Below are positions 1 to 5,096 of a DNA stretch of 11,344 nucleotides, in pieces (position 1 is the stretch's first letter; each line of letters begins with the position of its first letter). This DNA is from a bacterium (GTDB lineage: Bacteria > Patescibacteriota > Minisyncoccia > Minisyncoccales > UBA10102): contig JAUYJZ010000049.1 in assembly GCA_030698465.1 (NCBI GenBank), positions 1 to 11,344 of the forward strand, written 5' to 3'. A program made the translations under genes and the position numbers. Below the pieces are notes generated by a model that worked only from the letters and a program-made list of their open reading frames with translations, made no database searches and was not told the origin of the DNA.

Positions 1-10
1 TCTGTGTACT

Positions 11-54
11 CGCTCCGTTCTAACTACCAAGAAGGATACGGAGCGTTTTCTTTT
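11..54 (+). terminator. Rho-independent terminator, plus strand
   Basis: An 8-bp perfect stem (CGCTCCGT at 11-18 with ACGGAGCG at 38-45) is followed by TTTTCTTTT. It probably ends a plus-strand gene lying left of the window. Confidence 0.6.
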
Positions 55-56
55 CC

Positions 57-88
57 AAAAAGCCCTCCCAGAGGAGCTTAGGGGAGGG
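57..88 (-). terminator. Rho-independent terminator, minus strand
   Basis: Read on the minus strand, CCCTCCC (82-88) pairs with GGGAGGG (63-69) across a 12-nt loop, and then C plus five T follow. It would stop transcription coming from hicBA and sits back to back with the plus-strand terminator at 11-54. Confidence 0.6.
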
Positions 89-109
89 ATATATTGTGAG
101 AGAGTATTT

Positions 110-133
110 GTCGCACAATGTAGGTTAAGCGAC
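110..133. repeat. 24-bp 9-6-9 inverted repeat, site A
   Basis: GTCGCACAA, a 6-bp centre TGTAGG, then TTAAGCGAC. The arms are imperfect inverted copies (7 of 9 positions). Related sites lie at 907-954 and 5505-5528. The 9-6-9 geometry resembles core sites of tyrosine recombinases (Xer/dif-like), but no recombinase is encoded here; a regulator binding site is equally possible. The site lies downstream of hicBA. Confidence 0.45.
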
Positions 134-151
134 AGTTAAGCACGCCATTTC

Positions 152-187
152 AAAAACCCACACTTCTCCAAGGAAACAGGGGGTTTT
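152..187 (-). terminator. Possible terminator after hicA
   Basis: On the minus strand AAAACCC (181-187) pairs with GGGTTTT (153-159), followed by further T. The 21-nt loop is long, so this is a weaker call than the hairpin at 57-88. Confidence 0.4.
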
Positions 188-203
188 AGAAAAGTCGAAA
201 CTT

Positions 204-497
204 TCACAGCATCTTCAGCGCTCTCCAAATATCATTCTCTGGAATTCCAAATCCAAGAAGGTGTTTGAAAATTGATTGATTGCTCTGCTTGTAAAGATCT
301 TTCTGGACGGTAGCAATAAGACTCCGTAGATCAGACGAGTCCGGATAATACTTAGGGTCTCGCAGAACACAGTGGGAACCCTTGCCACCCTGATGGTCAA
401 CCCAGAGCCTCAAATGTTCACCTGCCTTCTCCCAATTCCTCGCTTTTATGTGATCAAGAGATTGCCACAGATCTTTCCGACTAATTGGCGAAGCCAT
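204..497 (-). CDS. hicA: HicA-type toxin (mRNA interferase)
   Basis: Small protein (97 aa from the ATG at 497) resembling the HicA/YcfA double-stranded-RNA-binding-fold toxins, which cleave mRNA when freed from HicB. The sequence shows the N-terminal SRKDLWQSL helix typical of the family and the GSHCVLRDP stretch, where the His after Gly-Ser corresponds to the catalytic histidine of HicA. The C-terminal helix ends GFGIPENDIWRAL. An in-frame GTG at 512 would add five residues. I prefer 497 because MASPISRKDL matches the usual short N-terminus. Either start overlaps the end of hicB, so the two are probably translationally coupled. The antitoxin-first order is the reverse of classical hicAB. The protein is longer and more divergent than typical 60-80 aa HicA, so toxicity is inferred. 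Confidence 0.7.
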   Translation of the reverse strand: MASPISRKDLWQSLDHIKARNWEKAGEHLRLWVDHQGGKGSHCVLRDPKYYPDSSDLRSLIATVQKDLYKQSNQSIFKHLLGFGIPENDIWRALKML

Positions 498-864
498 AGG
501 AGAAGCTGCCACTCAGCTCTGGCTGTTCATTCAAATGTTCCTCCAGTGAACGTATCAATTGTTTGCTCGCAAGATATGGCGGTATCCCAAATGCGGTATA
601 AATAGCATCCTTTACTTGGGCATCAATCTCCTCCATTGTTGATTTTCCGGTACCACCAGTTTGGATACCAGGTATAGTTAGACACTCGGCCTGCCATCCA
701 TCTTCATATACAGAAATATTAAACCGTAGAAGTCCTCCGCGCTCTTGAATGCTTTTTTGCATAGCAAGAAACCTGCTGTCTTTTGCAGCATCAAATAAGA
801 AACTCACTGGCTTCGCTAAGTTATAAATTAATCCTCTCATCAGTTTTATTGTCCCAGTGTCCAT
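481..864 (-). CDS. hicB: HicB-like antitoxin
   Basis: A 127-aa protein with a HicB-type partial RNase H fold. Residues about 46-95 read as strand, strand, helix, with VYEDGWQAECLTIPGIQTGG followed by STMEEIDAQVKDAI, the family's 'xxAECxxxPGixTxGxTxEEAxxxxxeAI' pattern. The first 45 residues and the tail are not obviously conserved, and no separate DNA-binding domain is seen. It precedes hicA with a short overlap, so it should neutralise that toxin. The start at 864 is supported by a good sigma70-type promoter whose -10 box ends 9 nt upstream; an internal ATG at residue 9 is an alternative. Confidence 0.7.
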   Translation of the reverse strand: MDTGTIKLMRGLIYNLAKPVSFLFDAAKDSRFLAMQKSIQERGGLLRFNISVYEDGWQAECLTIPGIQTGGTGKSTMEEIDAQVKDAIYTAFGIPPYLASKQLIRSLEEHLNEQPELSGSFSYGFAN

Positions 865-873
865 AACCCTCTG

Positions 874-902
874 TCAATAGCATGCTTCATTATTAAAGTC
901 AA
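874..902 (-). promoter_or_regulatory. hicBA promoter
   Basis: On the minus strand TTGACT (897-902), a 17-nt spacer, and TATTGA (874-879) preceded by TGC, an extended -10. Only 9 nt separate the -10 box from the hicB ATG, so the leader is at most about 3 nt. Confidence 0.6.
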
Positions 903-906
903 TAAT

Positions 907-954
907 GTCGCACAATCTATCCCCTACCCCGTCGCATAAGCTACGTTGGGCGAC
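907..954. repeat. Two tandem 24-bp GTCGCAYAA repeats, site B
   Basis: Unit 1 (907-930) is GTCGCACAA, TCTATC, CCCTACCCC. Unit 2 (931-954) is GTCGCATAA, GCTACG, TTGGGCGAC. Unit 2 has inverted 9-bp arms (7/9) around a 6-bp centre like site A. Unit 1 has the same left arm but a right arm like that at 1819-1827. They lie just upstream of the hicBA promoter, so hicBA is bracketed by sites A and B in the same orientation. Confidence 0.45.
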
Positions 955-970
955 AAAATATCCACTCGTC

Positions 971-996
971 CTAGACCCATGTGTACCTCGGTCTAG
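971..996. repeat. Perfect inverted repeat
   Basis: CTAGACC (971-977) and GGTCTAG (990-996) form a 7-bp stem with a 12-nt loop. No T-tract follows on either strand, so it is not a standard terminator. It lies between site B and the truncated phosphatase copy. Confidence 0.35.
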
Positions 997-1018
997 AACC
1001 AAGGATTTAAGAGGGATT

Positions 1019-1108
1019 CTAATGCTTTCTTGGGGTGTCTTTCCTTTGGTAAATGCGTTTATCATTGGCCTCGCTTTTACCATGGCGTACGAGATAGAGC
1101 GTCTTCAT
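1019..1108 (-). pseudogene. Truncated 5' copy of histidine phosphatase gene
   Basis: From the ATG at 1108 the minus strand encodes MKTLYLVRHGKSEANDKRIY and then QRKDTP, the same 26 residues that open the intact phosphatase at 6592. It then diverges and stops at 1019. The copy keeps the RHG motif but none of the rest of the enzyme. Nucleotide similarity continues upstream through the promoter element to about 1166; the corresponding intact region is about 6517-6652, a constant offset of 5484 bp with few differences. This is a partial duplication or the remnant of a cassette broken inside its coding region. Confidence 0.75.
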
Positions 1109-1166
1109 GCCGCTGAGTATATCAAAAAACCATCTCTCTGGCGATCCTCGGATCCCTTCATATATT
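1109..1166 (-). repeat. Intergenic terminator-promoter element, copy at phosphatase remnant
   Basis: Read on the minus strand: ATATATGAAGGGATCC, GAGGATCGCC, a purine loop, GATGG, a T-run, then TGATATACT (extended -10) seven nt before the remnant's ATG. It matches the element at 6593-6652. The hairpin here is weakened by a mismatch. Confidence 0.6.
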
Positions 1167-1221
1167 TGACACGAATAAAACTCAACTCAGCTAAATCCCA
1201 TACTCATTAACCGAGAACGTC

Positions 1222-1476
1222 CTACTCCCCTTCTTCCAGCAGGAGCACAAGGGATCCTTCCTTGGCCTTCTGGTCCACCTTAATTCCCACGGCGTCTCCC
1301 TTTTTTGCCTTCTCTACGGGTTTGTAGTCCACCTGCATGGAGGAAACCTCCTGGTCAAAGGAGTTCTCTCCCCTTTCAATACGGATGCGGTCACCTACCT
1401 TTAAAGCACCCTGAACCTCTACAATGGCCACCCCTGCCTTGTCATAGTAGTGGGAAACTTTGCCTATTGGTTTCAT
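1222..1476 (-). CDS. Stand-alone EF-Tu domain II-like protein
   Basis: An 84-aa beta-barrel protein resembling translation-factor domain II and the C-terminal domain of U32 peptidases. It opens MKPIGKVSHYYDKAGVAIVE, then GALKVGDRIRIERG, then VSSMQVDYKPVEKAKKGDAV and GIKVDQKAKEGSLVLLL. No GTPase or peptidase domain is attached. Similar free-standing proteins, often named 'translation elongation factor-like', occur in CPR bacteria and archaea; their role is unknown and may be RNA or ribosome binding. It lies 36 nt downstream of the 78-aa gene on the same strand, so it is probably co-transcribed. No Shine-Dalgarno sequence is evident. Confidence 0.7.
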   Translation of the reverse strand: MKPIGKVSHYYDKAGVAIVEVQGALKVGDRIRIERGENSFDQEVSSMQVDYKPVEKAKKGDAVGIKVDQKAKEGSLVLLLEEGE

Positions 1477-1512
1477 GCGAGATATGTTGAGGAACTGGTC
1501 TCGACCTTTTTG

Positions 1513-1749
1513 TTAGAGCTTAAACTCCTCTTTGTCTGTGGGAAGGTCACACCTTGCCTTGGTCTTGTTGAGACGCCTGTCCACTGCGGTAAAGACGCGC
1601 TCCACGTCTTCTTTCACGTACTCGTATCGGCTTTTGTCAGCGCAGTTCCCCAGGATCTTGAGGGTCTTGAGCACCCTGTTGGTCCTGGCCTGAGCCAGAC
1701 GCTTGAAGCGCTCCCGCTTATTCTCGTTTTTGGGGCTTTTCTTCCTCAT
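1513..1749 (-). CDS. Conserved small helical protein of unknown function
   Basis: A 78-aa, highly basic, predicted all-helical protein. The pattern RFKRLAQARTNRVLKTLKIL followed by GNCADKSRYEYVKEDVERVF and a Lys/Arg-rich helix is one I associate with small hypothetical proteins of CPR genomes. I recognise no catalytic motif. Two cysteines (in GNCADK and KARCDL) are isolated. A near-consensus promoter lies immediately upstream, with the -10 box ending 5 nt before the ATG. It is the first gene of a likely two-gene unit with the EF-Tu domain II-like protein. RNA binding is only a guess from charge and size. Confidence 0.65.
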   Translation of the reverse strand: MRKKSPKNENKRERFKRLAQARTNRVLKTLKILGNCADKSRYEYVKEDVERVFTAVDRRLNKTKARCDLPTDKEEFKL

Positions 1750-1754
1750 ACTCC

Positions 1755-1783
1755 ATTATCCCCCTGGCCTGAAAGGCAGTCAA
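1755..1783 (-). promoter_or_regulatory. Promoter of the 78-aa gene
   Basis: On the minus strand TTGACT (1778-1783), a 17-nt spacer, GATAAT (1755-1760), then GGAGT and the ATG at 1749. Five nt between the -10 box and the ATG place the expected transcription start at or next to the start codon, so the mRNA should be leaderless. Confidence 0.7.
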
Positions 1784-1789
1784 TCCGTC

Positions 1790-1849
1790 TTAACTGCAAA
1801 AATATCGCACAGCCGATTCCCTACCCTTGATGAAGTTTCCTGGCTTCAT
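1790..1849 (-). CDS. Possible 19-aa leader peptide or gene remnant
   Basis: The minus-strand ATG at 1849 opens a 19-codon frame beginning MKPGNFIKGRES and ending at TAA (1790). It lies 5 nt after an extended -10 box (TGC-TAGAAT), the spacing seen at the neighbouring genes. It runs through the repeat at 1804-1827, so it may be a decayed cassette instead of a functional peptide. Confidence 0.25.
   Translation of the reverse strand: MKPGNFIKGRESAVRYFCS
1804..1827. repeat. 24-bp GTCGCACAA-type repeat, site C
   Basis: ATCGCACAG, CCGATT, CCCTACCCT. It matches unit 1 of site B (907-930) in both arms but has a different 6-bp centre, and lies left of the LexA-methyltransferase island. Confidence 0.4.
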
Positions 1850-1854
1850 AATTC

Positions 1855-1887
1855 ATTCTAGCAAAAAATCGCCTCCCAGGCGATTTC
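1855..1887 (-). terminator. Terminator followed directly by a promoter
   Basis: On the minus strand AAATCGCC (1879-1886) pairs perfectly with GGCGATTT (1866-1873) around a 5-nt loop, followed by six T in all. It starts 17 nt after the stop of the 46-aa gene. The T-run is followed at once by TGC-TAGAAT (1855-1863), an extended -10 box. This hairpin-T-run-TGn-minus-10 order is the one seen in the intergenic elements at 6593, 7752 and 1109. Confidence 0.7.
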
Positions 1888-1903
1888 TGCAGTTACCGTT
1901 AGT

Positions 1904-2044
1904 CTAGCGACGGCGCCCCTTTCCATGCTTCTGAGAAAGAGCGCTCCCTGCGGCGGTCTTTGAGGTACTCGAGGTTCTCCCGTCCCTCAGCACTTTGCTT
2001 GCTGCGGTTGCCGCTCCTTTCCCGGTTGTTTTTGGATGTGCCAT
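1904..2044 (-). CDS. 46-aa basic, Ala/Ser/Lys-rich protein
   Basis: The ATG at 2044 opens MAHPKTTGKGAATAASKVLR, then DGRTSSTSKTAAGSALSQKH and a GKGRRR tail, stopping at 1904. The K-T-G-K-A-A ... SKVLRDGRTS ... KTAAGSALSQ pattern is one I recognise from very small hypothetical proteins in many bacteria; I know of no assigned function. The perfect terminator just downstream and the divergent placement from the LexA-fusion gene support it as real. It is shorter than most gene-finder cut-offs. The 100 bp between the two starts holds the fusion promoter and operator, so the fusion protein might also affect this gene. Confidence 0.6.
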   Translation of the reverse strand: MAHPKTTGKGAATAASKVLRDGRTSSTSKTAAGSALSQKHGKGRRR

Positions 2045-2089
2045 GGTAATTATGTGGTTATCGCATCACTCACCACCTTTGTTTTCCAC

Positions 2090-2120
2090 ATTGACAGGTT
2101 CGGTCAATGTTCGGTATACT
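2090..2120 (+). promoter_or_regulatory. Promoter and candidate operator of the LexA-methyltransferase gene
   Basis: TTGACA (2091-2096), 18-nt spacer, TATACT (2115-2120), 24 nt before the ATG at 2145. A perfect inverted repeat ATTGAC-N7-GTCAAT (2090-2108) covers the -35 box. GTTCGGT also occurs twice, 11 bp apart (starting about 2099 and 2110). A dimeric repressor bound here would block RNA polymerase, so this is a good candidate for an autoregulatory LexA-type site. It differs from the E. coli and Gram-positive SOS boxes. Confidence 0.7.
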
Positions 2121-2144
2121 ACAATTATAGTAAGCAGCTACCCC

Positions 2145-3689
2145 ATGTCAAGCCTCACACTAACGAAAAGACAGAAGCAGGTCCTTGAGTACATCCGGGA
2201 CTTCTCAGAGAGAAAAGGATACTCCCCTTCTCTCGGAGACATCATGGGTCATTTTCGTCTATCAGCTAAATCCGGAGTTTCCGAACACGTAAAAGCCTTG
2301 GAGGAAAAAGGTTACCTCACGAAAACAAAAAATAAAGCGCGGGGCATAAAGATAGTTGAATCCAAAGCACCTTCTCCCCTAGTAAGGATCCCTCTTTCTG
2401 GCACTATTGCAGCCGGTGAACCGATTGGGGCCATCCAGCAAGAGGAGCATATTGCTGTACCAAAGAACAAGCTTCCCAGAGTCGGAGAGTTTTATGCGTT
2501 GCGAGTTGTCGGCAACAGCATGGTTGATGAGAATATAAACGATGGAGACTTAATCCTGGTTAAAAAACAGGCGGTGGCAGAAAACGGCCAAAAGGTGGTC
2601 GCACTGATAGATAATTATGAGGCTACTCTCAAAAAGTTCTACAAAGAACGCAATCACATAAGACTGCAACCTGCAAATAAAAGAATTGAACCCATCATTA
2701 TAAGAAAAAACCAAGAAATAGCTATACAAGGAATTGTTGTTGATGTCATTAAAAACGAAGAAGAGCTGCAGGCTATAAAAACAGAAAGTCTCAAACCTCC
2801 AAAGAGAGAAAAAGAGCTTCCCTTAAACAGAATCATCTTGGGTGACGCAGTCAAAAACCTAAGGAAGTTACCGGATGAAAGTTGCGACGTGATAATCATT
2901 GACCCTCCCTACAATATTGGGAAAGACTTCGGCAACAACATTGATAGAAGAGAACTTCATGAATATGTCGCCTGGAGTAAAAAATGGATCAATGAATCTA
3001 TAAGGATTCTAAAGCCAACTGGCACGATGTTTATTTACGGGTTTAGCGAGATTCTTGCTCACCTTTCCACAGAGATTCCTCTATCTAAGCGCTGGCTTAT
3101 CTGGCACTACACGAACAAAAATGTTGCTTCCCTAAACTTCTGGCAAAGGAGTCATGAAGCAATCATCTGTGCCTGGAAAGAAAAACCCCTCTTCAACAGG
3201 GATCAAGTGAGAGAGCCATATACGGAAGGGTTTTTGAACGGTGCTGCTGGCAAGGTAAGAAGAGGAACACCGGGAAGATTCAGTAGTGGCGGAAAGGAAA
3301 CTATATACGAAGCTCACGAAGGAGGCGCCTTGCCCAGAGATGTCATAAAAACCGCATCTCTTGCGGGTGGCGCCGGCATGAGCGAGCGCTGGTTTCTTTG
3401 CAAAACCTGTAACGAGGTTTACGAGCCCAGGAGTCTCAAAAAGCACCAAGATCACAACATAATGAAGCATCCAACACAAAAACCTCTCGCGTTGACCGAA
3501 AAACTAATCAGATCAGCAATGCCACAAAAGAATGGTGTTGTTCTTATACCGTTTGTGGGAAGCGGTTCAGAATGCGTAGCCGCAAAGAAGCTGGGATTAT
3601 CCTATCTCGGCTTTGAACTGAATAACGACTACATCAGAATCGCTAAAAAGTGGCTGAGGTCAACTCCTGTAGCACAAAGGCTACTTTGA
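2145..3689 (+). CDS. LexA repressor fused to a DNA methyltransferase
   Basis: 514 aa. Residues 1-75 are a LexA winged-helix DNA-binding domain (LTKRQKQVLEYI, GYSPSLGDI, VSEHVKALEEKGYL). Residues about 80-205 are an S24 self-cleaving domain with the Ala90-Gly91 scissile bond, Ser125 in VVGNSMVD, and Lys163 in EATLKKF, so the complete LexA catalytic set is present. After a linker (205-225), residues 228-510 are a beta-class amino-methyltransferase: DPPYNIG at 253-259 (motif IV), a target-recognition region, TQKPLAL (motif X) and IPFVGSGSECVAA (motif I). DPPY favours N6-adenine, but N4-cytosine is possible. Cys419, Cys422, His434 and His437 could form a zinc site. Motif I has Ile where Asp is usual. 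The reading frame is open upstream to 1995, but the promoter lies inside that stretch and LexA homology begins at 2145. It probably protects host DNA from the convergent endonuclease. Confidence 0.9.
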   Translation: MSSLTLTKRQKQVLEYIRDFSERKGYSPSLGDIMGHFRLSAKSGVSEHVKALEEKGYLTKTKNKARGIKIVESKAPSPLVRIPLSGTIAAGEPIGAIQQEEHIAVPKNKLPRVGEFYALRVVGNSMVDENINDGDLILVKKQAVAENGQKVVALIDNYEATLKKFYKERNHIRLQPANKRIEPIIIRKNQEIAIQGIVVDVIKNEEELQAIKTESLKPPKREKELPLNRIILGDAVKNLRKLPDESCDVIIIDPPYNIGKDFGNNIDRRELHEYVAWSKKWINESIRILKPTGTMFIYGFSEILAHLSTEIPLSKRWLIWHYTNKNVASLNFWQRSHEAIICAWKEKPLFNRDQVREPYTEGFLNGAAGKVRRGTPGRFSSGGKETIYEAHEGGALPRDVIKTASLAGGAGMSERWFLCKTCNEVYEPRSLKKHQDHNIMKHPTQKPLALTEKLIRSAMPQKNGVVLIPFVGSGSECVAAKKLGLSYLGFELNNDYIRIAKKWLRSTPVAQRLL

Positions 3690-4388
3690 GCCCTTGTCAA
3701 TTTGTCGTTTCTTCTCCTCAAAGATATGAGAAGTGAATACAACAAAGCCATTACTAAAGATTCTTAAGTATCCGGGGTCTAGAAAGTTCTCTTTAAAATC
3801 CTTGTATTCTTTGTACAGTCCATTCCCGTCTTTACGATTGGGATTCTTTATTCTTTCGTAGTTTGGAACTTTATACTCAATGTTAATAAACTCCCCAGGA
3901 ATACTTTCCTTCACCTTCTTTTCTCTTCGGACCTCCCTACTCTGAGTCTCCTTCTTCACCTGATAGTTTAATATCCTCCCTTTGTACGAGATCTGAAAGT
4001 CTGCGCCCTTGTTATCCAGCTCTGCTGACATGCTAGTACTTCCATCGCCAAATACCGACTCTGCGACATACCCTGCATGGATCTGAGTGACGATGCTTGC
4101 CCACGTTCTGTAGATACGAGCTGGCAATCCTTTGTAGAAACACTTTGAGCACATCTGAGTTTTCTTCCTAAACTCCTCAAGCGCTTTCTTGTGTTGATGC
4201 CTATACTCCTCGTAAAAGGATTCAAAAGGCAAAAACTCTTTACGATCCCAGTAAACTTCATAAAGCAGACTGATAGCCTGTATGCTTTTAGGCAGATCCA
4301 TCTCCACGATTTTGATCGGAAGGTACCTCTTACGATATGAGGCAAGATCTACTGATACTAAAAACTTTTCAAGTTTTTTTAAAAACAT
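3681..4388 (-). CDS. Type II restriction endonuclease, PD-(D/E)XK type
   Basis: 235 aa. The core reads HAGYVAESVFG, MSAELDNKGADFQISY, then NYQVKKE. Glu110, Asp130 and Gln143-Val-Lys145 fit the helix Glu and D...(E/Q)xK of PD-(D/E)XK nucleases, with Gln replacing the usual second acidic residue. A Cys pair (80, 83) precedes the core. The overall look recalls the MjaI family, whose founder cuts CTAG, but that assignment is tentative. The stop overlaps the end of the methyltransferase gene by 9 bp in convergent orientation, which makes it the natural partner. The start lies 6 nt after the upstream membrane-protein gene, so the enzyme depends on that operon's promoter. No clear ribosome-binding site is seen. 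Confidence 0.7.
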   Translation of the reverse strand: MFLKKLEKFLVSVDLASYRKRYLPIKIVEMDLPKSIQAISLLYEVYWDRKEFLPFESFYEEYRHQHKKALEEFRKKTQMCSKCFYKGLPARIYRTWASIVTQIHAGYVAESVFGDGSTSMSAELDNKGADFQISYKGRILNYQVKKETQSREVRREKKVKESIPGEFINIEYKVPNYERIKNPNRKDGNGLYKEYKDFKENFLDPGYLRIFSNGFVVFTSHIFEEKKRQIDKGSK

Positions 4389-4394
4389 TAACTT

Positions 4395-5096
4395 CTATTC
4401 AACGGATAACTGGCAGTCTGTTGTTTCTTTTCCTGTATCAGGACTCCAACACTTATATACTATTGAAACCTCGTCTAAAACCCCCCTCTGGTCACTTGTG
4501 TTTAAGGCCGTCAAAAAGTTTATTGAATTTGTAACATTTAAAAGTGCGACCCAGTCCGCTCTGACTAAGTCAGTGTTTTCACCGTCTCCGCGATAAGAAA
4601 TTTTACCCAATTTGAACAGCAATTCAGTCCCGCCCCCATCCAGTTCTCTATCAACTAACGCTTCCTCTCGGACAAGATGTCCACCAAAATCTCCTAACTT
4701 GATATATGGATCTTCCCATAACTTCAAAGCTCCATTTCCTGTATGGGCTCTAACATAAAGATAGCCGCACGCGATTTGTGAAGCTGCTCCTTTTATGCGA
4801 ACCACCCCAGAACTGCTATGCACAAAACCACCTCCCTGAACACCAAAAGAAGGAAAATCTCTTGTAAGAGTAATAAATCGGCCAACATCTTTTAGTTCAG
4901 TAAATGCCTCGTACGTATTAAGGCAGCCAGGCCTTTTAAGAATGACTTCCTTAACGACATCTTGAACAATTTCTTCATTTGATTTTTCTTTGGTGATTAA
5001 AGACGCAGCAAAAGAGGTAACCCAAATAGAACCAATGCCAATGACTAGTACAATTGCAACTTGGTATATAACCTTGCTTAGCGTTCTTCTATCCAT
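4395..5096 (-). CDS. Membrane-anchored protein of unknown function
   Basis: 233 aa. Residues about 9-33 form one N-terminal hydrophobic segment (YQVAIVLVIGIGSIWVTSFA) after a short basic start, consistent with a signal anchor. The remaining 200 residues look beta-rich and soluble, with four cysteines (58, 110, 216, 228) that could form disulfides if outside. I recognise no enzyme motif or family. The start overlaps the end of the 102-aa membrane gene by 8 bp, and the stop is 6 nt before the endonuclease start, which makes it the middle gene of a three-gene operon. A link to restriction or anti-phage function rests only on this position. Confidence 0.65.
   Translation of the reverse strand: MDRRTLSKVIYQVAIVLVIGIGSIWVTSFAASLITKEKSNEEIVQDVVKEVILKRPGCLNTYEAFTELKDVGRFITLTRDFPSFGVQGGGFVHSSSGVVRIKGAASQIACGYLYVRAHTGNGALKLWEDPYIKLGDFGGHLVREEALVDRELDGGGTELLFKLGKISYRGDGENTDLVRADWVALLNVTNSINFLTALNTSDQRGVLDEVSIVYKCWSPDTGKETTDCQLSVE

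Noticed and set aside
110..954. Classical integron attC sites (GTTRRRY occurs as GTTAAGC and GTTGGGC)
   Set aside because: The 7-mers are degenerate and no 57-140-nt attC fold or integrase was found; the 9-6-9 layout describes the sites better.
874..1083. 69-aa minus-strand ORF
   Set aside because: It is a different frame of the phosphatase remnant running into repeat B and overlaps the hicBA promoter.
905..1210. Plus-strand ORF similar to another plus-strand ORF at 6530-6718
   Set aside because: Both are antisense to the duplicated phosphatase 5' end; their similarity is explained by that duplication.
1995..2144. 50-codon N-terminal extension of the LexA-methyltransferase frame
   Set aside because: It contains the gene's own promoter and the antisense of the 46-aa gene; LexA similarity starts at the ATG at 2145.
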